A stretch of DNA of 8,379 nt from Acidimicrobiia bacterium (GTDB taxonomy: Bacteria; Actinomycetota; Acidimicrobiia; Acidimicrobiales; Aldehydirespiratoraceae), in assembly GCA_022824605.1 (NCBI GenBank), contig JAJDZO010000210.1:1-8379 (forward strand), written 5' to 3'. How positions within the stretch are numbered: the first letter of the stretch is position 1; each line of letters begins with the position of its first letter. Under the pieces are notes generated by a model. That model was given only the letters and a program-made list of their open reading frames with translations, was not told where the DNA came from and made no database searches. Shown piece by piece: positions 1-5,456 of the stretch. The position numbers and the translations under genes are program-made.

Positions 1-238
1 CCCGATCGGCATCATCCGATCCGATGCGGCCAGCCTGCAGGAGCCGAGGCAGTTTCCGATTGTTGGAAATGTAGGGAATCAAGGCAACTGTGGAGTGCCG
101 CCAAGGGCTGGGGACAGATTCGTGGAAGGCCGAGGCGCAGACGGATTCGATGGCATGCCCGGTGGGCTCATCCTGGTGCTGTGATGAATCGCAGCGGCCT
201 ACCGGCGAGTTCCGGTCTGACTCGGGACTTCGGCTCTC
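1..238. other. left flank with no supported gene
   Basis: I see no convincing coding region here. One plus-strand frame is open from the window edge to a stop at 181-183 and a second stays open to 375, but neither gives a protein with recognisable motifs and neither has a start with a ribosome binding site. The stretch is visibly more AT-rich in places (around 50-90) than the genes to the right. It may be a non-coding flank or the decayed remains of a gene lying to the left. It lies downstream of the minus-strand PIN gene, but I found no stem followed by a T-run that would serve as its terminator. Confidence 0.4.
4..21. repeat. short perfect inverted repeat near window edge
   Basis: GATCGG and CCGATC form a perfect 6-bp stem around a 6-base loop (CATCAT). 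No T-run follows on either strand, so a classical intrinsic terminator is not supported. In GC-rich DNA a 6-bp stem can occur by chance; function unknown. Confidence 0.2.
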
Positions 239-808
239 TCATCGCGGCGCGAGCAGTCCCTGCTTGGACGCCCAGGAGAACAGGCTGCTGCCATCGGTTG
301 GTAGATGCATGCCCGAGGCACGCAGTTCATCGACCAGATGTTCAGCCGCCGAACGCTTCAGGTCCGCGCGCCTGACTCCTTGCACCACGAGCCACAGTGA
401 GCCGTGGGCCGCGATGCCGTCGCGTTGCGCTATCCGGCTCGCAGCACGTTCGTCGATGATCGCCAGTCCCCCGTGGACCCTGGTCCACGCCAGCACCGCG
501 GCCTCGCCGGTGTTCTCGTTCGGACCGCCGCCCAATTGCGTCTTGTAGCGAGCGAAGGCGGCGAGTTCGTGCATCTCGGAGAGCTCCACCGACACCAGCC
601 AGTCCGCTGCCAGCACCTCGGCCAGGACAGGCAACGCCGCAGTCCCCGCACGAATCTCGCTTCGCACCTCGACCGGCACTACGCATCGAAACGGATCGAC
701 GAGCGACTCGAGCGTCGCCAGCCTTCCGGCACGGGCGAAGTGGCTCAAACATGTGGTGTCGAAGATCAGCGACGGATTCACGCCAGCGGCTCGAACTCGC
801 GCCTCCAT
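239..808 (-). CDS. PIN-domain nuclease-like protein (DUF3368/COG2405-like), probable toxin of a two-gene module
   Basis: The 189-residue product looks like a PIN-domain protein. The first acidic residue is D17 in an IFDTT motif, followed by E47/E51, E102 in TGEAAVLAW and D119 in AIIDERA; these match the spaced acidic residues that bind Mg/Mn in PIN ribonucleases. The C-terminal part (HGSLWLVVQG, then a helix ending DELRASGMHL) resembles the DUF3368/COG2405 type. Many PIN proteins are RNA-cleaving toxins; that role here is inferred. The gene lies directly after the XRE-ImmA/IrrE gene. The ATG at 808 gives a 31-base overlap with that gene and has a GAGG about 13 bases upstream. A GTG at 781 overlaps the upstream TGA as GTGA and would give a 180-residue protein with the catalytic Asp at residue 8, which is also typical of the family. 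Either start is possible. No signal peptide or membrane segment is seen. Confidence 0.8.
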   Translation of the reverse strand: MEARVRAAGVNPSLIFDTTCLSHFARAGRLATLESLVDPFRCVVPVEVRSEIRAGTAALPVLAEVLAADWLVSVELSEMHELAAFARYKTQLGGGPNENTGEAAVLAWTRVHGGLAIIDERAASRIAQRDGIAAHGSLWLVVQGVRRADLKRSAAEHLVDELRASGMHLPTDGSSLFSWASKQGLLAPR

Positions 809-1902
809 GCGTCGAGCGGCACCTCGTCTTGGGCCGGAAGCTCAGAACGATCGACCGTGCCCCACAGGAGCTCCAGGACGCGCGCCTCGGTGAGCTTCCC
901 GCGCCGGTACGCCGCCAAGACCCGTCTGCCGTACAGCGGCGGCACACACGGAGGATCGAGTTCAGGAGTCCAATGCTCCCCCAGTTCGACGAAGTCGGCC
1001 CGGGAGGGCGGACGGTTCGCGAGGTCCTCGCGGGCCCCCGCATCGATGGCGCCGACGTTCCGCAGCTGGGCGCATACAGCCGTCCAACTCAACCGATGGC
1101 GCACGGCGGCTGCCACGGCGGCGAGACGAGGGGCACCCTCAAACTCCAACATGATCGCTTCTACTTCACGCCGCGGCAGCAGCAGGTGGATCGCGAAGGC
1201 GTTGATCAGCCTCTCATTGTCATCCTGCGGAGAGAGTCCGACCTCCGGCGCGTACGCGTCCTGGAACACATGATGGCCAAGCTCGTGAGCCAGATTGAAC
1301 CGGCGTCGTCCTGGTTCGAGCGCACCGTTGACGACCGCTACGCCAAGATCCCCCACGGCCACATACGCGGCATCGCCACCCCCCTCGCCAAGGTCGAGCG
1401 AGAACGCAAACAGACCGGCGCGCTCGGCGCATCCCTGAAGGCCGAGGAGAGGCCCGGCCGGAACGCCGAGCCTTCGCCGCAGCTCCGCGGCGGCATCCTC
1501 GGAGGCCGCAACGCTCAACGGAGGATCCAGTGCAATCCTCGTGACTTGCGGGAGTTCGCGTTCGTCGAACAGAAAGTCAATGTCCCGAGCGACCCGCTCA
1601 ACCCGCGAGTCGAGCGCCCTCGACCGCCCGCCGACAGCTGGATCTGACCGTCGACTCACTACCGCCGGGGGGGAGACGCGGAAGAACCAGTCCACAGGCC
1701 GGTCGAGTGCTTCAGCGAACACCACGAGTTCGGTCGCAGCAAGCTTCCTAGTGCCCGCCTCGATCTTCGCGATCACAGTCCGGCCGAGCCCCGTCGCCTC
1801 AGACATCTGCTCCTGTGTCAGCCCAGCGAGTTCGCGCGCCTCTGCGATTCGGCTGCTCAGTTCCACAAAGCCCGACTCTAGCACCGTGCGATTCTGGCAC
1901 AT
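778..1902 (-). CDS. XRE-family HTH regulator fused to ImmA/IrrE (M78-type) zinc metallopeptidase
   Basis: The 374-residue product has two parts. Residues about 14-72 form an XRE/Cro-type helix-turn-helix (SRIAEARELAGLTQEQMSEA, then GRTVIAKIEAGTRKL). Residues about 130-300 are an ImmA/IrrE-type peptidase with the zinc motif HELGH at 206-210 and the downstream glutamate helix NERLINAFAIHLLLP (E230 as likely third ligand). A basic C-terminal tail of about 70 residues contains AAYRRGKLTEARVLELL. In characterised relatives such as ImmA and IrrE the peptidase cleaves a repressor under stress; here the fusion probably acts as a DNA-binding, possibly proteolytic, antitoxin/regulator for the overlapping downstream PIN gene. 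That pairing is inferred from synteny. The start is uncertain: neither the ATG at 1902 nor the GTG at 1866 has a clear Shine-Dalgarno. The GTG would place the HTH at residue 3, as is usual for XRE proteins, and sits just after a -10-like TAGAGT, so a leaderless start is plausible. Confidence 0.88.
   Translation of the reverse strand: MCQNRTVLESGFVELSSRIAEARELAGLTQEQMSEATGLGRTVIAKIEAGTRKLAATELVVFAEALDRPVDWFFRVSPPAVVSRRSDPAVGGRSRALDSRVERVARDIDFLFDERELPQVTRIALDPPLSVAASEDAAAELRRRLGVPAGPLLGLQGCAERAGLFAFSLDLGEGGGDAAYVAVGDLGVAVVNGALEPGRRRFNLAHELGHHVFQDAYAPEVGLSPQDDNERLINAFAIHLLLPRREVEAIMLEFEGAPRLAAVAAAVRHRLSWTAVCAQLRNVGAIDAGAREDLANRPPSRADFVELGEHWTPELDPPCVPPLYGRRVLAAYRRGKLTEARVLELLWGTVDRSELPAQDEVPLDAWRREFEPLA
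1875..1880 (-). promoter_or_regulatory. possible -10 element for a leaderless GTG start of the HTH-ImmA gene
   Basis: Reading on the minus strand, TGC-TAGAGT ends at 1875, eight bases before the in-frame GTG at 1866. TAGAGT matches the TAnnnT pattern of actinobacterial -10 elements. No good TTGACA-like -35 lies 16-18 bases further upstream. If used, the annotated ATG at 1902 would be untranscribed. Weak evidence from pattern only. Confidence 0.2.
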
Positions 1903-1924
1903 CGCCGCGCCGCTGGGGTCGGCC

Positions 1925-1949
1925 GTCCGATGTTCTCGGACCGGTGTCC
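1925..1949. promoter_or_regulatory. candidate operator: overlapping GTCC/GGAC inverted repeats upstream of the HTH-ImmA gene
   Basis: GTCCGA (1925-1930) and TCGGAC (1936-1941) form a perfect 6-bp inverted repeat with a 5-base centre. GGAC (1938-1941) also pairs with GTCC (1946-1949) around CGGT. The array lies 23-47 bases upstream of the minus-strand ATG at 1902, in the divergent region shared with the VOC gene at 2031. HTH-ImmA regulators often autoregulate, so an autorepressor site is a reasonable inference. The half-sites are short and GC-rich, so chance is not excluded. Confidence 0.3.
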
Positions 1950-2020
1950 CTGCTTTCTCCCGCCCTGGACCCTGCCCCTATCGTTGGCCCGACCACGTAC
2001 GCGAGCGTCGCAACCGACCT

Positions 2021-2025
2021 GGAGG
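2021..2025 (+). promoter_or_regulatory. ribosome binding site deciding the start at 2031
   Basis: GGAGG lies five bases upstream of the ATG at 2031. The reading frame stays open further upstream to 1815, but that extension would overlap the start of the divergent HTH gene and has no VOC-like sequence, so this site fixes the start at 2031. Confidence 0.7.
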
Positions 2026-2030
2026 CCCAG

Positions 2031-2903
2031 ATGACCGTGCCGACCTATCAGCTGCACCACCTTTGCATCTTCGAGAAGCAGCCTCGCGACGCCATGTGGA
2101 ACTGGCTGCGCTGGTACCACGCCATCCCGGCCTACTACTGGGAGGGACTCCCCGATCTGCACCACACCGGCGAGGGGGGTGTGGACTACACGTTCCTGGC
2201 CTGCGGAGGCCCCTTCCAGATACAGCTTGAGGCGCCGCCGTACCAGTTCGAGTACGAGCGCAATTGGTTCGCCGAGCACGACTCGGGCATCAACCACATC
2301 TGCTGGATCGTGCCCAGCGCCTACGACACCGTCGACCACCTCCAGTCCAACGGCGCCACCGTGGCCATGCCGTTCGAGGAGTTCGGCGACACCTACCACG
2401 GCTTCGTGGCCATCGACCCCGAGGGGCGTTGGGTGGAGATCATGTCGTATCCGGGCGACTTCAAGACCCCCGACGTGGAGTTCCGCCCGGTGGGCCATCC
2501 CGGCCTGCAGACCCTGGGCGTGGTGCAGCTGTGCCGCGACCTCGACGGCCAGGTCGAGTGGTACACCGACGTGCTGGGCCAGCGGATCATCCTCGACGCC
2601 CGCAGCGGCAACGACGGCCTGGTGTACCTGGCCGACCACACCTACGACGGTCGCCAGTGCGTGAACGTGCTGGCCACCCCCAGCACCGAGGCCGAGCACG
2701 CCCTGATGGAGCGCCACGGGCCGGTGATCTCCACCGTGCTCTACCAGGCGGGCGACGTGGACGCCGCCTGGCGCGACGCGGTGGCCGCCGGATTCGGCGA
2801 GGTGGCCGCCCCCGTCCACGACGACCGCATCGGAGCCCGCACCGGTTACCTGCGCGAGCCCAGCGGCAACCTGGTGCAGGTGCGCGAGCGACTGGCCGCC
2901 TGA
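2031..2903 (+). CDS. two-module VOC (glyoxalase/extradiol dioxygenase-fold) protein, metal site in N-terminal module
   Basis: The 290-residue protein contains two vicinal-oxygen-chelate modules. Module 1 (about 5-140) keeps the metal-site pattern: H10 in LHHLCIF, Q65 (or E67) in FQIQLEAP, H89 in INHICWIV and E136 in RWVEIMSY. Module 2 (about 158-286, QTLGVVQLCRDLDGQVEWYTDVLG onward) has the fold signature but lacks all three equivalents: V/Q replaces the first His, ISTVLYQ lacks the second, and NLVQVRE lacks the Glu at the ligand position. One active and one degenerate module is also seen in type I extradiol dioxygenases, although there the active one is usually C-terminal. Activity could be ring cleavage, isomerisation or lyase; the substrate is unknown. 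The start is the ATG with GGAGG five bases away. The next VOC gene follows after two bases, so they are probably co-translated. Cytosolic, no signal peptide. Confidence 0.82.
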   Translation: MTVPTYQLHHLCIFEKQPRDAMWNWLRWYHAIPAYYWEGLPDLHHTGEGGVDYTFLACGGPFQIQLEAPPYQFEYERNWFAEHDSGINHICWIVPSAYDTVDHLQSNGATVAMPFEEFGDTYHGFVAIDPEGRWVEIMSYPGDFKTPDVEFRPVGHPGLQTLGVVQLCRDLDGQVEWYTDVLGQRIILDARSGNDGLVYLADHTYDGRQCVNVLATPSTEAEHALMERHGPVISTVLYQAGDVDAAWRDAVAAGFGEVAAPVHDDRIGARTGYLREPSGNLVQVRERLAA

Positions 2904-2905
2904 CC

Positions 2906-3373
2906 TTGAACATCAGAGGGATTCACCACGCAGGGTTGGTGGTTCGCGACCTGGACGCCGCCGTCGCCTTCTACGGGGCGCTGCTCGACATGGAGATCAT
3001 CGCACGGGACCGCTGGCGCAATCCCGCCCCGGACGCCGACAGCGCGGTGGGGCTGGTCGGATCCTCCGCCGACGGCGCGATGATGCGCGGGTCGAGCAGC
3101 TACCTGGAGCTGTGGCAGTACCACGCCCCCGACCGGGAGGGCGATGATCCCGCCGATCGGGGCGCCCACGAGCTGGGGCTGCGCCATCTCGCCATCGAGG
3201 TGGACGACGTCCGGGCCGCCCTCGACCGGGTCGTCGAACTGGGCGGCGCCCGGATGGGAGAACCGCTGGGCTACGACCACAGCGGCGAGTCGGTGTACTG
3301 CCGGGACCCCTTCGGCACCATCATCGAGTTCATGTCGATCGGCTCGTCCGACGAATCACTCGATGAGCTGTAG
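2906..3373 (+). CDS. single-module VOC family protein (glyoxalase/epimerase-like) with TTG start
   Basis: The 155-residue protein is a single two-repeat VOC unit with a complete metal-binding set: H8 in IRGIHHAGLVV, E68 in SYLELWQY, H94 in LRHLAIEVDD and E141 in GTIIEFMS. This H/E/H/E arrangement is the glyoxalase I/methylmalonyl-CoA epimerase type, so a divalent-metal isomerase or lyase is likely; the substrate is not identifiable. I place the start at the TTG at 2906, two bases after the TGA of the preceding gene. It gives the standard VOC N-terminus, and no ATG or GTG is available nearby in frame. No good Shine-Dalgarno is visible, which fits translational coupling to the upstream VOC gene. 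The frame stays open far upstream, but that part is only a shadow of the preceding gene. The 3' end lies 12 bases from the end of the convergent oxygenase gene. Confidence 0.82.
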   Translation: MNIRGIHHAGLVVRDLDAAVAFYGALLDMEIIARDRWRNPAPDADSAVGLVGSSADGAMMRGSSSYLELWQYHAPDREGDDPADRGAHELGLRHLAIEVDDVRAALDRVVELGGARMGEPLGYDHSGESVYCRDPFGTIIEFMSIGSSDESLDEL

Positions 3374-3385
3374 CCCGGCCCCGTT

Positions 3386-4237
3386 TCAGCCCTCCATCAG
3401 GCGCATGGGGTCGCCCATGTCGTGGTATCCGAGGTAGCCGCCGCCCACCGCCGAGGCGTCGTAGAGGGCGTAGCCCAGCAGCTCCTGGGCCCGCCGGGGC
3501 AGCCTGCGGGCCACCTCGGGCGGGGTGTTGGTGTAGCTGTTCTCCACCGGCCGCAGCCAGCCGCAGCAATAGCCGGTGGACAGGGCCCGCCGACGACGGT
3601 CGGGGGTGCGGTTGGCGCCGCCGGCGTGCAGGGTGTCGCCCCTGAAGAACAGCACCGAGCCGGCCGGCAGCGAGCAGGCGGCCACCTCCCCGGGATCCGG
3701 CTGGCGGCCGCGCTCCCAGCGGTGGCTGCCGAGCGCCACGAGGGTGCCACCCATCTCGGGGGTGATGTCGACCAGAGCGGCGATGGAGTTGACGATCATC
3801 GGAACTGCCGGGCTGGCGAAGTTCCAGGCGTCGTCATCCCGGTGGAACGGCTGGGCCGACTCCCCCGGACCGATGTCGATGACCTCGCCGTTGTTGAGGA
3901 TGATCGTGGGGCTTATCGGCCCCATCACCGCCTCGGCGAAGCCGAGCAGGCGCTCGTCGAGCATGATCTCGGTGAAGCTGGGCGCCTTGACGCACAGCGC
4001 GTGGAGCCGCCGGGTGCGCCTGCCCAGGAACTCGTCGGACGTGTCAGAGCCCGAGTCGGTGCCGCGGTGGGCACCGAGCCAGGGGTCGAGCTCTGCGTTG
4101 AACCGCCCCAGCAGGTCGGGCGAGAGCCAGCCGTCGACGATCACACCCCCGTCACGCTCGTTGGCCTCGACGATGTCGTCGGTCGTGCAGTCCGCCGGCA
4201 GCCGCTTCACCTCAGCATTGCTGATGCGCGTAGCCAT
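3386..4237 (-). CDS. phytanoyl-CoA dioxygenase (PhyH) family Fe(II)/2-oxoglutarate oxygenase
   Basis: The 283-residue protein fits the PhyH family in length and motifs. The iron ligands appear as H132 and D134 in QPFHRDDDAW and H204 in GDTLHAGGANRT. The 2-oxoglutarate carboxylate is probably bound by an Arg in the R214-R217 stretch (H204 plus about 11). The core strands between, NSIAALVDITPEMGGTLVALGSHRW and LPAGSVLFFRGDTLH, are classic. The intact HxD suggests a hydroxylase rather than a halogenase, which would have Gly/Ala at the second position. Bacterial members oxidise diverse small molecules; phytanoyl-CoA itself is not implied. I chose the ATG at 4237 (MATRISNAEVKRL) because longer starts (4288, 4321) run into the divergent gene and add unlikely sequence. 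No clear Shine-Dalgarno is seen. It is transcribed opposite to its neighbours from a 49-bp divergent region and converges on the VOC gene pair. Confidence 0.88.
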   Translation of the reverse strand: MATRISNAEVKRLPADCTTDDIVEANERDGGVIVDGWLSPDLLGRFNAELDPWLGAHRGTDSGSDTSDEFLGRRTRRLHALCVKAPSFTEIMLDERLLGFAEAVMGPISPTIILNNGEVIDIGPGESAQPFHRDDDAWNFASPAVPMIVNSIAALVDITPEMGGTLVALGSHRWERGRQPDPGEVAACSLPAGSVLFFRGDTLHAGGANRTPDRRRRALSTGYCCGWLRPVENSYTNTPPEVARRLPRRAQELLGYALYDASAVGGGYLGYHDMGDPMRLMEG

Positions 4238-4286
4238 GGGAGAGAGTCTTGCAGTAGTGAGTCCCGCCGCGACGAAGGGAGCCGAC
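4238..4286. promoter_or_regulatory. compact divergent promoter region between the PhyH-family gene and the Ldh2-family operon
   Basis: Only 49 bases separate two divergent start codons, so promoters for both directions must overlap this gap or lie inside the coding ends. Two direct GAGTC copies (4244-4248 and 4259-4263) are spaced 15 bp apart and could be regulator half-sites. No consensus -35/-10 pair is convincing. The arrangement implies possible co-regulation of the oxygenase and the dehydrogenase operon; this is inference. Confidence 0.35.
4275..4281 (+). promoter_or_regulatory. ribosome binding site for the Ldh2-family gene
   Basis: AAGGGAG ends five bases before the ATG at 4287. The frame is open well upstream to 3576, but that extension runs antisense through the oxygenase gene, so this site decides the start. 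Confidence 0.65.
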
Positions 4287-5429
4287 ATGAGTAAGCCCGA
4301 TACCACCCGAAGCGGGACCATGCGGAGCGAGGACCCTGACTTCCTGGAGCACTGCTACCGCCGGGTGCTGGGCGAGCTGGGCTTCTCCGCCGAGCACGCC
4401 GCGGTGGTTGCCAGCTGCGTGTCCGACGGGGACCGCAACGGCAAGCTCACCCAGGGCATGGGCGTCTTCGAGATCCCGGTGCTGATGGCCCGCACCGGCA
4501 CCATGGATGTGACCGCGGTGCCGGAGGTGGTGGACGAGGGGCCTACCTGGCTGGTGATCGACGCCCACCGATCCTCGGGCCAGTGGGCCATCACGATGGC
4601 CACGGAGGCGGCCATCGCCAAGGCCCGCGACCACGCCATTGCCATCGCCTTCGTGCGGGACTTCAACGACGCGGGCGCCTTCGGCACCTATGTCCGGATG
4701 GCGGCCCGGGAGGGGATGGTGGCCATGGCCACCAACAACAGCCTGCCGCTGGTGTCGCCCTGGGGAGGGATGGAGAACGTGCTCTCGGGGGCGCCGTTCG
4801 CGGCCGCGGCCCCGGGCGGCGTACACCCGCCCATCACTTCCGACATCCAGGCCGTCGAGGTCCACGACGGCGACCTCAGCGAGGCCTACTTCCAGGGCAA
4901 GCGGCTCGCGGGACCGTTCCTGGTGGATCCGGACACGGGCGAGCTCACCGACGATCCGGCCCCCTACTTCAAACGGATGGAGGACTACGGCCGGGTTTCG
5001 GACTGTGAGGCACCGTCGGTGTTCGGCACACCCCGGCTCTATGCGTTCAACCTGTTCACCGAGATGCTGGCCGGCCTCATCAACCCCGGCGCCCGGTTGA
5101 GCCCCGAGATCGCGGGACCCCCGTCCTACTGGCTGGAACCCCGCGACGAGGCCCTCACCGGCGGCGCCTGCGTGATCGTGATCGACCCGTCGCACTGGAT
5201 GCCCGCCGGCGAGCCGGGCCGCAAGTCGGACCGCCTTGTCGAGGCGGTGAAGGCAGCCAAGCGCCGTCCCGGAGTGGACGAGATCTTCCTTCCCGGCGAG
5301 CGGGGCTGGCGGGCAATGGCCTCATCCGATCCGGTCGAGATCCTCCCGGCCCACTGGGGCTCGTTCGTGCAGATCATCGAGAGCGTCGGCCTCGACATCG
5401 ACACCCTCCGAGCCGAGTTCTCCGGCTAG
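4287..5429 (+). CDS. Ldh2/YlbC/malate-L-lactate dehydrogenase family oxidoreductase, atypical active-site motifs
   Basis: The 380-residue protein belongs to the Ldh2 fold family (NAD(P)H-dependent 2-oxoacid or imine reductases such as YiaK, DpkA and ComC) and is slightly longer than the usual 330-360. Supporting sequence: SDGDRNGKLTQGMGVFEIPVL (about 46-66), VRDFNDAGAFGTYV (123-136), MATNNSLPLVSPWGGMENVLSGAPFAAAAPGG (147-178) and the C-terminal FLPGERG (334-340). Key family motifs are altered. The usual SHG histidine is replaced by Q56 (TQG), the usual NHFG histidine appears as D128 (NDAG), and the GTNP loop reads SGAP (167-170). The substitutions fall in otherwise well-conserved surroundings, so the gene looks intact, but its chemistry may differ from normal hydride-transfer reductases. 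It is the first gene of a plus-strand operon; the next VOC gene starts 27 bases later. The substrate is unknown, and a 2-hydroxy or 2-oxo acid step is only a family-based guess. Confidence 0.82.
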   Translation: MSKPDTTRSGTMRSEDPDFLEHCYRRVLGELGFSAEHAAVVASCVSDGDRNGKLTQGMGVFEIPVLMARTGTMDVTAVPEVVDEGPTWLVIDAHRSSGQWAITMATEAAIAKARDHAIAIAFVRDFNDAGAFGTYVRMAAREGMVAMATNNSLPLVSPWGGMENVLSGAPFAAAAPGGVHPPITSDIQAVEVHDGDLSEAYFQGKRLAGPFLVDPDTGELTDDPAPYFKRMEDYGRVSDCEAPSVFGTPRLYAFNLFTEMLAGLINPGARLSPEIAGPPSYWLEPRDEALTGGACVIVIDPSHWMPAGEPGRKSDRLVEAVKAAKRRPGVDEIFLPGERGWRAMASSDPVEILPAHWGSFVQIIESVGLDIDTLRAEFSG

Positions 5430-5444
5430 GGCTGCAGCCGCTAT

Positions 5445-5449
5445 GAAGG
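5445..5449 (+). promoter_or_regulatory. ribosome binding site for the second two-module VOC gene
   Basis: GAAGG lies seven bases before the ATG at 5457 and four bases before an adjacent in-frame GTG at 5454. The spacing favours the ATG. Confidence 0.55.
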
Positions 5450-5456
5450 TCCGGTG

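Noticed and set aside
2..183. Plus-strand open frame from the window edge as the end of an upstream gene
   Set aside because: About 60 Gly/Pro-rich residues with no recognisable motif; it could be chance and cannot be supported without the sequence to the left.
404..1273. Plus-strand open frame opposite the PIN gene and the 3' part of the HTH-ImmA gene
   Set aside because: Low-complexity Arg/Ser-rich translation typical of a GC-rich shadow frame; both real genes are on the minus strand.
751..1647. Long plus-strand open frame (about 298 codons) over the HTH-ImmA region
   Set aside because: It is antisense to the HTH-ImmA gene, which has clear HELGH and HTH motifs. The frame encodes no recognisable domain and has no ribosome binding site.
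1815..2030. Upstream extension of the first VOC gene by 72 codons
   Set aside because: It would overlap the divergent HTH-ImmA start, shows no VOC homology and lies before a clear GGAGG plus ATG at 2031.
1878..2819. Minus-strand open frame of 313 codons opposite the first VOC gene
   Set aside because: His/Val/Gly-rich translation without motifs; the plus strand shows VOC metal-site motifs and a good ribosome binding site.
3576..4286. Upstream extension of the Ldh2-family gene
   Set aside because: It runs antisense through the PhyH-family oxygenase; AAGGGAG before the ATG at 4287 fixes the start.
4212..5195. Minus-strand open frame of 327 codons opposite the Ldh2-family gene
   Set aside because: Antisense shadow caused by strong G/C third-position bias; the plus strand matches a known family throughout.
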